A model generated the notes under the pieces. It ran no database searches. It saw nothing but the letters and a program-made list of their open reading frames with translations, and was not told where the DNA came from. Source: Bradyrhizobium australiense (GTDB lineage Bacteria; Pseudomonadota; Alphaproteobacteria; Rhizobiales; Xanthobacteraceae). Taken from it: a stretch of DNA of 64,000 bases. Location of the stretch: contig NZ_JAAVLX010000002.1 in the NCBI RefSeq assembly GCF_013114825.1, positions 248,001-312,000 on the forward strand, written 5' to 3'. Shown here piece by piece: positions 8,500 to 17,600 of the stretch (position 1 is its first letter; each line of letters opens with the position of its first letter). The position numbers were made by a program, and so were the translations under genes.

Positions 8500-8544
8500 A
8501 TTGGAATCAAGTCCGGCCGGCCATGATGCGGCTGGACCGCGCAC

Positions 8545-8575
8545 AAAAAGTCCCGCCTTTCGGCGGGACCTTTTT
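8545..8575 (-). terminator. bidirectional-looking intrinsic terminator
   Basis: An 8-bp stem GTCCCGCC/GGCGGGAC with a TTTC loop is flanked by A5 on the left and T5 on the right, so it can act on both strands. It begins 14 bases past the stop of the minus-strand small gene at 8589-8750 and about 290 bases after pcaC. Confidence 0.88.
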
Positions 8576-8588
8576 CTACTCTGATTTT

Positions 8589-8750
8589 CTACTCTGGCAT
8601 CTGCCGTGGATCCTGACTGGGTTTCTGACCCTGGCGGCCCGGATCCTGCTGCTGCTGGCCCGGCTTCTGGCCGCCGCCCTGCTGCTGCTGACCGGGCTTC
8701 TGACCCGGGTTCTGGTTCTGCTGGCCCGGGTTCTGGTTCATCTTGCTCAT
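8589..8750 (-). CDS. small Q/N/G/P-rich repetitive protein
   Basis: A 53-residue low-complexity protein made of NQNPGQ, KPGQQQQ and similar short repeats, with no hydrophobic segment or recognisable domain. I support it as a gene because ATG 8750 has GGAG upstream and an intrinsic terminator lies directly after its TAG stop. The composition predicts an intrinsically disordered protein. The longer frame to 8948 adds unrelated sequence and is not favoured. No function can be assigned. Confidence 0.65.
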   Translation of the reverse strand: MSKMNQNPGQQNQNPGQKPGQQQQGGGQKPGQQQQDPGRQGQKPSQDPRQMPE

Positions 8751-9018
8751 CGAGGATCTCCGTTGTTTAAACGTAGCCGGAAGCAACGGAGGGCCCAGGC
8801 GTTGGTTGCATTGAAACACAGGTTCCGATGCGATCATCGGAAGGCAAAGGCGTGGCAGGAGTGTGGGGCCGGAACCAGCTGCGCAAAAACTAGCTCTGTA
8901 CAAGCCAAATAAGCCGCACCCGGCGCTGTTGCCGCCCTTGGTTCCCACTGTTAGAAAATGACACGACGCGTCGTCTTGGGCTGCCGGAGCTCTCGCCGCG
9001 TCGCAGGCTTCTTAATAG
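8751..9018. other. noncoding gap upstream of livH, no gene seen
   Basis: Between the Q-rich gene and the repeat before livH no frame has a credible start, ribosome site or family similarity. The region must hold the leftward promoter of the small gene; livH promoter elements were not confidently identified. Confidence 0.5.
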
Positions 9019-9080
9019 CGTTTTCGAGCGAAGTGGGTACCGGTTCGCGTGAAGAAAACGCGTCAAAAGGAAAACCAGAG
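9019..9080. repeat. dispersed repeat GCGTTTTCGAGCGAAGTGGG family
   Basis: GCGTTTTCGAGCGAAG at the left pairs loosely with GAAGAAAACGCGTC inside, around a GGTACCGGTTCGCG core. It ends about 35 bases before the livH start. A functionally similar element with an ACCGGTTTTTCGAA core is at 27172-27222. Confidence 0.7.
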
Positions 9081-9115
9081 CGTGTTCAGTCCTGAACAGG
9101 CTCAAGCGGCAGCGC

Positions 9116-10033
9116 ATGGATTATTTCGCCCAGCAACTGATCAACGGCCTCGTGCTCGGCTCAATCTACGGCCTGATCGCCATCGGCTACACCATGGTCT
9201 ACGGCATCGTCGGCATGATCAATTTCGCCCATGGTGATATTTTCATGATCGGCGGCTTCATCGCCCTGATCACCTTCCTGATCCTGGTCTCGTTCGGGCT
9301 GACCGCCATCCCCTTGATCCTGCTGGTCGTGCTGCTGGTATCGATGGCGATCACGGCGCTTTATGGCTGGACGGTCGAGCGCATCGCCTACCGGCCGCTG
9401 CGGCATTCGTTTCGCCTGGCGCCGATGCTCTCTGCCATCGGTATGTCATTCGTGCTGACCAATTATTCGCAGGTCGCCCAGGGCGCGCGCGTCAAACCGG
9501 TGCCGCCGATCATCACCGGCGGCTACACCCTGCATGAGGGTGCTGAAGGCTTTGTCGTGCAGCTTTCCAACGTCCAGATCATCGTCGTCATCACCACCAT
9601 CGTGCTGCTCGCACTGTTCACCTGGTTGGTATCAAACACGCGGCTCGGCCGCGACATGCGCGCCTGCGAACAGGACCAGACCATGGCCTCCCTGCTCGGC
9701 GTCGACGTCGACCGCACCATTTCGATGACCTTCGTGATTGGCGCCGCGCTCGCTGCCGTGGCCGGCATGATGTACCTGCTCTATTACGGGCTGGTCGATT
9801 TCTTCATGGGTTTTGTCGCCGGCATCAAGGCGTTCACCGCGGCCGTGCTCGGCGGCATCGGCTCGCTGCCCGGCGCGATGCTGGGCGGACTCCTGATCGG
9901 CCTGATCGAGACGCTGTGGTCGGCCTATTTTTCGGTCGAGTACAAGGACGTCGCCGCGTTCTCGATCCTGATCGTGGTCCTGATCTTCCTTCCGACCGGC
10001 CTGCTCGGCCGGCCCGAAGTCGAAAAAGTCTGA
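9116..10033 (+). CDS. livH: branched-chain amino acid type ABC transporter permease LivH
   Basis: A 305-residue inner-membrane permease of the LivH family. NGLVLGSIYGLIAIGYTMVYGI at the N-terminus and the INFAHGDIFMIGGF segment are typical, and about eight hydrophobic helices can be seen. The late motif FTAAVLGGIGSLPGAMLGGLLIG is the family's EAA-like ATPase-contact loop. It is the first of five genes (H, M, G, F, then the binding protein). HAAT-family systems carry leucine/isoleucine/valine but also amides or aromatic acids, so the substrate is open; location beside pca genes is suggestive only. Confidence 0.93.
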   Translation: MDYFAQQLINGLVLGSIYGLIAIGYTMVYGIVGMINFAHGDIFMIGGFIALITFLILVSFGLTAIPLILLVVLLVSMAITALYGWTVERIAYRPLRHSFRLAPMLSAIGMSFVLTNYSQVAQGARVKPVPPIITGGYTLHEGAEGFVVQLSNVQIIVVITTIVLLALFTWLVSNTRLGRDMRACEQDQTMASLLGVDVDRTISMTFVIGAALAAVAGMMYLLYYGLVDFFMGFVAGIKAFTAAVLGGIGSLPGAMLGGLLIGLIETLWSAYFSVEYKDVAAFSILIVVLIFLPTGLLGRPEVEKV

Positions 10034-10044
10034 CGGGCCGCAGC

Positions 10045-11364
10045 GTGAGCGCACCCCCCGCCGACCAAACCTCGCGCGCTCCGGGCGCCGCCTTCATCCT
10101 CAAGAAAGCGCTGATCAGCGCGTTCGTGGCGCTGGTGCTGTTTTCGCTGATGATCGGCGTACGCACCGAGGCCGGCCCGCAAGGACAGTTGATCTACTGG
10201 ACGCGCTTCGATGACCTCGCCGCGATGGTTGCGGCCGTGTTCGTCGGCAGCATCCTCATGGAGTTGCTGCGGCAATGGTGGGGACCGGTCGACACCGTCA
10301 GAGTGGTGCCGGCTTCAGTGCAAAGCGCGCTGTCGCTCGTGGGACGCCTGGTCGCGCCGGTTTTGCTGGTCTTCACGTTTCTGGTGCCGGTCCTCTTCTA
10401 CAATGAGCGCTACATTCTTGACCTCGCCATCCTCGTGCTCACCTACGTGATGCTCGGATGGGGACTGAACGTGGTGGTCGGTCTCGCCGGCCTGCTCGAC
10501 CTCGGCTATGTCGCGTTCTATGCGGTGGGCGCGTATTCCTACGCGCTGCTCGCCACCAATTTCGGGCTGTCGTTCTGGATCTGCCTGCCGCTTGCCGGCA
10601 TTCTCGCCGCGCTCTGGGGCGTGCTGCTCGGCTTTCCCGTGCTTCGGCTGCGCGGCGACTATCTCGCCATCGTCACACTGGCGTTCGGCGAGATCATTCG
10701 CCTCGTCATCATCAACTGGCAGAGCCTGACCGGCGGGCCGAATGGCGTCACCGGCATTCCGCGGCCGACGCTGTTCGGCATTCCGCTCTCGCCCGCCGAC
10801 GACGGGCTTGCTGCCCTGCTCGGCATCGAGTTCTCGCCGACCCACCGCATCGTTTTCCTGTTCTATTTGATCCTTGCGCTGGCCCTTCTCACCAACTGGG
10901 TCACGATCCGGCTGCGCCGCCTGCCGATCGGCCGCGCCTGGGAAGCGTTGCGCGAGGACGAGGTCGCCTGCCGCGCGCTCGGCATTAACACCACTACGAC
11001 GAAGCTGACGGCGTTTGCAACCGGCGCCATGTTCGGCGGCTTTGCTGGCGCGTTCTTCGCAACCCGGCAGGGCTTCATCAGTCCGGAATCCTTCACCTTC
11101 CATGAATCGGCGCTGGTGCTGGCGATCGTGGTGCTCGGCGGCATGGGCTCGCAGCTCGGCGTCGCGCTCGCCGCGCTCGCCATGATCGGCGGCTTCGAGC
11201 TCTTTCGCGGGCTCGACCAGTACCGCATGCTGGTGTTCGGCATGGCGATGGTGCTGTTGATGATCTGGCGGCCGCGCGGCCTGATCGGTCACCGGGCGCC
11301 GACCGTGTTTCTCAAGCGCAGCCAGGCGATCTCGTCCGACCTCGTCAAGGAGGGACACGGATGA
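10045..11364 (+). CDS. livM: branched-chain amino acid type ABC transporter permease LivM
   Basis: A 439-residue permease, longer than a minimal LivM because of an N-terminal extension with two extra hydrophobic segments (ALISAFVALVLFSLMIGV and the one near residue 60). The LivM core has LNVVVGLAGLLDLGYVAFYAVGAY-type sequence, with LRLRGDYLAIVTLAFGEIIR and GGMGSQLGVALAALAMI later. I favour GTG 10045, eleven bases after livH; the long frame back to 9916 lies inside livH. The gene ends ATGA-overlapped with livG. Confidence 0.9.
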   Translation: MSAPPADQTSRAPGAAFILKKALISAFVALVLFSLMIGVRTEAGPQGQLIYWTRFDDLAAMVAAVFVGSILMELLRQWWGPVDTVRVVPASVQSALSLVGRLVAPVLLVFTFLVPVLFYNERYILDLAILVLTYVMLGWGLNVVVGLAGLLDLGYVAFYAVGAYSYALLATNFGLSFWICLPLAGILAALWGVLLGFPVLRLRGDYLAIVTLAFGEIIRLVIINWQSLTGGPNGVTGIPRPTLFGIPLSPADDGLAALLGIEFSPTHRIVFLFYLILALALLTNWVTIRLRRLPIGRAWEALREDEVACRALGINTTTTKLTAFATGAMFGGFAGAFFATRQGFISPESFTFHESALVLAIVVLGGMGSQLGVALAALAMIGGFELFRGLDQYRMLVFGMAMVLLMIWRPRGLIGHRAPTVFLKRSQAISSDLVKEGHG

Positions 11365-12194
11365 GCGGCAACCAAATTCTCTCGGTCGATCGCCTGTCGA
11401 TGCGCTTCGGCGGCATCGTCGCCGTCAACGATCTCTCCTTCGACGCCGAGCGGCGCAAGATCACCGCGCTGATCGGACCGAACGGCGCCGGCAAGACCAC
11501 GGTGTTCAACTGCATCACCGGCTTCTACAAGCCGACCTCGGGCGGCATCCGGCTCACCCATGATGACGGCCACGCCATCCGGCTCGAGCGTCTGAACGAT
11601 TTTCGGATTGCCAAACTGGCCAAGGTCGCGCGCACCTTCCAGAACATCCGCCTGTTTCCCGGCATGACGGCGCTCGAAAACCTGATGGTCGCACAGCACA
11701 ACGCGCTGATGCGCGCCTCCGGATTGACGTTCCTTGGCCTGATCGGCGCCCCGTCCTGGCGCAGCGCCGAACAGGCCGCGATCGATCTGGCGCGGACCTG
11801 GCTCGACCGCATCGGTCTGCTGGACCGCGCCGACGATGCGGCGGGCAACCTGCCCTATGGCGACCAGCGGCGTCTGGAGATCGCGCGCGCGATGTGTACC
11901 CAGCCCGCGCTGCTCTGCCTCGACGAGCCGGCCGCCGGCCTCAACGCGCGCGAAAGCGCTGCTTTGAGCGAATTATTACTGTCGATCCGCGCCGACCAGG
12001 GCACCTCGATCCTCTTGATCGAGCACGACATGAGCGTGGTGATGGAAATCTCCGACCACGTCGTGGTGATGGACCATGGCCTCAAGATCGCCGAAGGCAC
12101 GCCGCGCCAGATCCGCGACGATCCCAAGGTGATCGCCGCCTATCTCGGCGCCGACGAGGAGGAAGCCATCGCGGTGATGGAGAGCGGAACGTGA
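11361..12194 (+). CDS. livG: branched-chain amino acid type ABC transporter ATPase LivG
   Basis: A 277-residue ABC ATPase. Walker A is GPNGAGKTT near residue 37 and Walker B LLCLDEPAAGLN near 180. The signature is LPYGDQRRLEIARAM, with YGDQ rather than SGGQ, the usual LivG variant. The switch histidine is in LLIEHDMSVVMEI. A strong AGGAGG lies before ATG 11361, and the start overlaps the livM stop by four bases. Confidence 0.94.
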   Translation: MSGNQILSVDRLSMRFGGIVAVNDLSFDAERRKITALIGPNGAGKTTVFNCITGFYKPTSGGIRLTHDDGHAIRLERLNDFRIAKLAKVARTFQNIRLFPGMTALENLMVAQHNALMRASGLTFLGLIGAPSWRSAEQAAIDLARTWLDRIGLLDRADDAAGNLPYGDQRRLEIARAMCTQPALLCLDEPAAGLNARESAALSELLLSIRADQGTSILLIEHDMSVVMEISDHVVVMDHGLKIAEGTPRQIRDDPKVIAAYLGADEEEAIAVMESGT

Positions 12195-12210
12195 GGGTCT
12201 TTCCGCACGT

Positions 12211-12330
12211 TTCCCGGATACGGTGCAGCGTGCAACGCTGCTCCGCTGTTCCGGGATCTGCTTTTGTGCGCGGGAGCATGGGTCCCGGTTCTGCACAGCG
12301 GCGCTACCCGCCGCAGTGCGCCCGGGACAC
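12211..12330. repeat. palindromic repeat between livG and livF
   Basis: Starts TTTCCCGGATACGG and ends GCGCCCGGGACACGG, with inner complementarity (CAGCGTGCAACGCTG). It is related to the 8375-8499 element. It occupies nearly all of the 148-base livG-livF spacer in an otherwise tight operon. Confidence 0.8.
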
Positions 12331-12342
12331 GGGGAGCATCGC

Positions 12343-13077
12343 ATGACTCACCCCCTGCTCGCGATCCGCTCGCTACGGGCGGCCTACGGCAAGATCGAGG
12401 CGCTGAAGGGCGTCGATCTCGACATCAATGCCGGCGAGATCGTTGCGCTGATCGGCGCCAACGGTGCCGGCAAGTCGACGCTGATGATGACCATCTTCGG
12501 CCGGCCGCGCGCCCGTGCCGGCCGCATCGAATTCGACGGCCGGGATATCACCGGCGTGCCGACGCATGAGATCGCGCGGCTGCGCATCGCCCAGTCGCCC
12601 GAGGGCCGCCGGATCTTCCCGCGCATGAGCGTGGCGGAGAACCTGCAGATGGGCGCGGATGCGACCGATAGCAGCGAGGCCGACCGGGCGAGCGGCCTGG
12701 AGCGCGTCTTCGCGCTGTTCCCGCGACTCAAGGAACGCATGACCCAGCGCGGCGGCACGCTGTCCGGCGGCGAGCAGCAGATGCTGGCAATCGGCCGGGC
12801 GCTGATGAGCCGGCCGCGGCTGTTGATGCTGGACGAGCCATCGCTGGGGCTGGCCCCCCTGATCGCGCGGCAAATTTTCGATGCGATCCGGACCCTGAAC
12901 CGGCAGGATGGGCTGACCGTTCTGATCGTCGAGCAGAACGCTAACCACGCGCTGAAACTGGCCCATCGCGGCTATGTCATGGTCAACGGCCTGATTACGC
13001 TCTCCGGAACCGGCAGCGAATTGCTGCAGCGCCCTGAAATCCGCGCTGCCTATCTGGAGGGCGGCCGGCGGGAGTAG
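12343..13077 (+). CDS. livF: branched-chain amino acid type ABC transporter ATPase LivF
   Basis: A 244-residue second ATPase of the system. Walker A is GANGAGKST, the signature LSGGEQQMLAIGRALM, Walker B LLMLDEPSLGLAP, and the switch region VLIVEQNANHAL, which is characteristic of LivF. ATG 12343 follows GGGGAG; the frame upstream to 12223 reads through the palindromic repeat. It is separated from livG by that repeat and from the binding-protein gene by 190 bases. Confidence 0.94.
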   Translation: MTHPLLAIRSLRAAYGKIEALKGVDLDINAGEIVALIGANGAGKSTLMMTIFGRPRARAGRIEFDGRDITGVPTHEIARLRIAQSPEGRRIFPRMSVAENLQMGADATDSSEADRASGLERVFALFPRLKERMTQRGGTLSGGEQQMLAIGRALMSRPRLLMLDEPSLGLAPLIARQIFDAIRTLNRQDGLTVLIVEQNANHALKLAHRGYVMVNGLITLSGTGSELLQRPEIRAAYLEGGRRE

Positions 13078-13267
13078 CGTCCCACCTGCCCTACGGCACA
13101 CTTGGCACCACCCTTGGCGCGCGCTGCGGCAAGATGCTGCGAACCGATCGTGGATTTGCCTGAAAATTGCCGATGACTTCGTCGTAAAATCAGCCGACAA
13201 TAGGTGTGATTTTCCTACCCGGCCTGCCGGGTGCTTCCCGAAATCGACTGACCTGCGAGGATATCTC

Positions 13268-14386
13268 ATGAAATCACTGAAACTCATCGGCCTGGCATTG
13301 GGCGCATCGCTGGCGCTCTCGACGACGGCACTGGCGCAGGAGATTTCCATCGCAGTGGTGGGCCCGATGACGGGCGGCGAATCCGCATTCGGCCGGCAGA
13401 TGAAGAACGGCGCCGAACAGGCGGTGGCCGACATCAACGCCGCCGGCGGCGTGCTCGGCAAGAAGCTGGCGCTGCAGGTCGGCGACGATGCCTGCGATCC
13501 CAAGCAGGCGCGCTCGGTGGCGGAAAAATTCGCCAGCGCCAAGATTCCATTCGTTGCCGGTCACTTCTGCTCGTCGTCGTCAATCCCGGCGTCGGAAGCC
13601 TACGCCGACGGCAACGTGCTGCAGATTACGCCGGCCTCGACCAACCCGCTGTTCACCGAGCGCAAGCTGTGGAACGTGGCGCGCGTCTGCGGCCGCGACG
13701 ACCAGCAGGGCCTGGTTGCCGCCGACTACATCGTCAAGAACTACAAGGGCAAGAACGTCGCCATCCTCAACGACAAGACCACCTACGGAAAGGGTCTGGC
13801 CGACGAGACCAAGAAGGCGCTCAACAAGGCTGGCTTCACCGAGAAGATGTTCGAGTCCTACAACAAGGGCGATAAGGACTTTAACTCGATCGTGTCGCGG
13901 CTGAAGCGCGACAACATCGACCTCGTTTTCGTCGGTGGTTACCATCAGGAAGCCGGCCTGATCCTGCGCCAGATGCGCGACCAGGGCCTCAAGACGGTGC
14001 TGATGGCGGGCGACGCCATGAACGACAAGGAGTTCGCTTCGATCACCGGTCCGGCCGCCGAAGGCACGCTGTTCACCTTCGGTCCCGACCCGCGCAACAA
14101 GGCCACCGCCAAGGCGATCGTCGAGAAATTCAAGGCCAAGAACATCGACCCCGAGGGCTACACCCTCTACACGTATGCCGCGATGCAGGTCTGGTCGCAG
14201 GCGGTGGCGAAGGCGAAGACCACCGAACCGAAGAAAGTCATGGAGACCATCAAGGCCGGCGATTGGGACACCGTGCTCGGCAAGCTGGGCTTCGACGCCA
14301 AGGGCGACATCAAAGTGATCGATTACGTCGTCTACAAGTGGGACGCCAAGGGCAACTACGCCGAGATCAATCCCAAGGGATCCTGA
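13268..14386 (+). CDS. livK: branched-chain amino acid type ABC transporter substrate-binding protein
   Basis: A 372-residue periplasmic binding protein of the Leu/Ile/Val (type I) fold. The signal peptide is clear: MKSLKLIGLALGASLALS followed by TTALAQE, with cleavage expected after AQ/ALA. The mature protein begins EISIAVVGPMTGGESAFG, and GDDACDPKQARSVAEKF and HFCSSSSIPAS are ligand-site blocks of LivK/BraC proteins. It is downstream of livHMGF with its own 190-base leader and a strong terminator after it, consistent with separate high expression. Confidence 0.93.
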   Translation: MKSLKLIGLALGASLALSTTALAQEISIAVVGPMTGGESAFGRQMKNGAEQAVADINAAGGVLGKKLALQVGDDACDPKQARSVAEKFASAKIPFVAGHFCSSSSIPASEAYADGNVLQITPASTNPLFTERKLWNVARVCGRDDQQGLVAADYIVKNYKGKNVAILNDKTTYGKGLADETKKALNKAGFTEKMFESYNKGDKDFNSIVSRLKRDNIDLVFVGGYHQEAGLILRQMRDQGLKTVLMAGDAMNDKEFASITGPAAEGTLFTFGPDPRNKATAKAIVEKFKAKNIDPEGYTLYTYAAMQVWSQAVAKAKTTEPKKVMETIKAGDWDTVLGKLGFDAKGDIKVIDYVVYKWDAKGNYAEINPKGS

Positions 14387-14418
14387 TCACTTCGATGATC
14401 AGCGCCGATCAGAACCTC

Positions 14419-14446
14419 AAACGCCCCGGCTTGCCGGGGCGTTTTT
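14419..14446 (+). terminator. intrinsic terminator after livK
   Basis: ACGCCCCGGC and GCCGGGGCGT form a near-continuous 10-bp stem followed by T5. It starts about 35 bases after the livK stop and would end the liv transcript. Confidence 0.93.
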
Positions 14447-14645
14447 CGTTTTGGTTCCAAATAATTTTTGCGAGCGTTGGAACTATCGGGTTCCGGGCGC
14501 ATTGAGGAACCCCGGGCTGAGTTCCATGTCATTGATTTCACGACCCTAACCGTTATTCCAACTTGATCTGCCGCAGGGGCAGCGGTTCTATCTGTGAAAT
14601 CGCATTTCAGCCAAGTGATTTGCGCGAACCGGCCGAGGAGACACC

Positions 14646-17600
14646 ATGAGTGATCTTTCCCCTGGAGCATCACCCTCCGCTCGCCGGGTAGCCAAATCCA
14701 AACCACCTACCACCAACGGCGCGTCCGATCCGATGCAGGACCTGCTGCACGCTTTGCAGGCAATGCGCGCCGGCGATTTCTCGGTACGCATGACCGGCGA
14801 TCACATCGGCATCGAAGGCAAGATCGCCGACACGTTCAACGAGATCGTCGCCGCCAACCAGCGAATGGCGCAGCAACTGGAGCACGTCGGCCAGGTGGTG
14901 GGGCGCGAAGGCAAGACGCGCCAGCGCGTCAAGTTCGACCTCTCGAGCGGCTCATGGGCGGACATGGAAGGCTCCGTAAACACGCTGATCGACGATCTCT
15001 TGTGGCCGACCCGCGAAGTCACGCGCGCGGTCGCCGCCGTCGCGCAAGGCGATCTACTGCAGACCGTGAAACTCGACGTCGACGGCCGCCCGCTGGGCGG
15101 AGAATTTCTGCAGTCGGCCACCATCGTCAACACGATGATCAAGCAACTCGGCGTGTTCACCTCGGAAGTGACGCGCGTGGCGCGCGAGGTCGGCACTGAG
15201 GGCAAGCTCGGCGGCCAGGCCCAGGTGCCGGAAGTGACCGGCGTCTGGAAGGACCTCACCGAGAGCGTCAACTCGATGGCCAACAACCTGACCGGCCAGG
15301 TTCGCAACATCGCCGAAGTGACCATTGCGGTCGCCAATGGCGACCTGTCGAAGAAGATCACGGTCGACGTCCGCGGCGAGATTCTGCAGCTCAAGGAAGC
15401 CATCAACACGATGGTGGACCAGCTCCGCTCCTTCGCCTCCGAAGTGACGCGCGTCGCCCGCGAAGTCGGCACCGACGGCAAGCTCGGCGGCCAGGCCATC
15501 GTTCCCGGCGTTGCCGGCACCTGGAAGGATCTGACCGACTCCGTCAACGCGATGTGCGGCAACCTCACCGCCCAGGTCCGCAACATCGCCAACGTCACCA
15601 CCGCGGTCGCCCGTGGCGACCTCTCCCGCAAGATCACGGTCGATGTCCGCGGCGAAATCCTGGAGCTGAAGGACACCATCAACACGATGGTCGACCAGCT
15701 CAACTCGTTTGCATCCGAAGTGACGCGCGTTGCCCGCGAGGTCGGCACCGAAGGCAAGCTCGGCGGCCAGGCCCAGGTGCCTGGTGTGGCTGGCACCTGG
15801 AAGGACCTCACCGACAACGTCAACTTCATGGCCTCCAACCTGACGGCGCAGGTCCGCAACATTGCCGACGTCGCTACCGCGATCGCGGGCGGCGACCTCT
15901 CCAAGAAAATCACCGTGAACGTCTCGGGCGAAATCCTTCAGTTGAAGGAAACGCTCAACACCATGGTCGACCAGCTCAATGCCTTTGCCGGTGAAGTGAC
16001 GCGCGTGGCGCGCGAAGTCGGCACCGAGGGACGGCTCGGCGGCCAGGCCAACGTGCTCGGTGTCGCCGGCACCTGGAAGGACCTCACCGAGAGCGTCAAC
16101 TCGATGGCTTCCAACCTGACGGCGCAGGTCCGCAACATCGCCGAGGTGACGACCGCCGTCGCCAACGGCGACCTGTCGAAGAAGATCACGGTGGACGTCC
16201 GCGGCGAAATTCTGGAGCTGAAGGACACCATCAACACCATGGTGGACCAGCTCAACGCCTTTGCCGGCGAAGTGACCCGCGTGGCGCGCGAGGTCGGCAC
16301 CGAAGGCAAGCTCGGCGGCCAGGCGCTGGTGCGCGGCGTCGCCGGCACCTGGAAGGATTTGACCGATAGCGTCAACTCGATGGCCTCGAACCTCACCGGC
16401 CAGGTCCGCAACATCGCCGAGGTCGCGACCGCCGTCGCCAAGGGCGACCTGTCGAAGAAGATCACGGTGAACGTGTCGGGCGAAATCCTGCAGTTGAAGG
16501 AAACGCTCAACACGATGGTCGACCAGCTCAACGCCTTTGCCAGCGAAGTGACCCGCGTTGCGCGCGAAGTCGGCACCGACGGCAAGCTTGGCGGCCAGGC
16601 CCAGGTGACCGGCGTCGCCGGCACCTGGAAGGACTTGACGGATTCCGTGAACTCGATGGCGGGCAACCTGACTGCGCAGGTGCGCAACATCGCCGAGGTC
16701 GCAACTGCCATCGCCGGCGGCGATCTCTCGCGAAAAATCACGGTCGACGTGCGCGGCGAAATCCTGCAGCTCAAGGAAACGCTGAATACGATGGTCGACC
16801 AGCTCAACCGCTTCGCGGGCGAAGTGACCCGCGTGGCGCGCGAGGTCGGCACCGAGGGACGGCTTGGCGGCCAGGCCAACGTGCCCGGCGTCGCCGGCAC
16901 CTGGAAGGACCTCACCGACAACGTCAACTCGATGGCCGGCAATTTGACCGGCCAAGTCCGCAACATCGCCGAGGTGACCACGGCGGTGGCGAAGGGCGAC
17001 CTGTCGAAGAAGATCACCGTCGACGTCAAGGGCGAGATCCTCGAACTGAAGAACACCGTCAACACGATGGTGGACCAGCTCAACGCGTTCGCATCGGAAG
17101 TGACGCGCGTGGCGCGCGAGGTCGGTACCGAAGGCAAGCTCGGCGGTCAGGCCCAGGTGCCTGAAGTCGCCGGCACCTGGAAGGACCTGACCGACAACGT
17201 CAACTTCATGGCCTCGAACCTGACGGCGCAGGTCCGCAACATCGCTGAGGTCGCAACCGCGATCGCCGGCGGCGACTTGTCGAAGAAGATCACGGTGGAC
17301 GTCCGCGGCGAAATCCTGCTGCTGAAGGATACTCTCAACACGATGGTCGAGCAGCTACGCTCCTTTGCTGCCGAAGTGACGCGCGTCGCGCGCGAGGTCG
17401 GCACCGAGGGACGACTCGGAGGCCAGGCCGTGGTGCCCGGCGTCGGTGGCACCTGGAAGGATCTGACCGACAATGTCAACCTGCTGGCGGCCAACCTCAC
17501 CACGCAGGTCCGCAACATCGCGGAAGTTACGACCGCCGTGGCGCGCGGCGACCTGTCGCGCAAAATCACTGTCGACGTGAAGGGCGAAATCCTCGAACTG

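Noticed and set aside
15054..16955. Long minus-strand frames of 370 to 633 codons antisense to the HAMP kinase
   Set aside because: They arise because the repeated coding sequence has no stops in other frames; they show no family similarity or ribosome sites.
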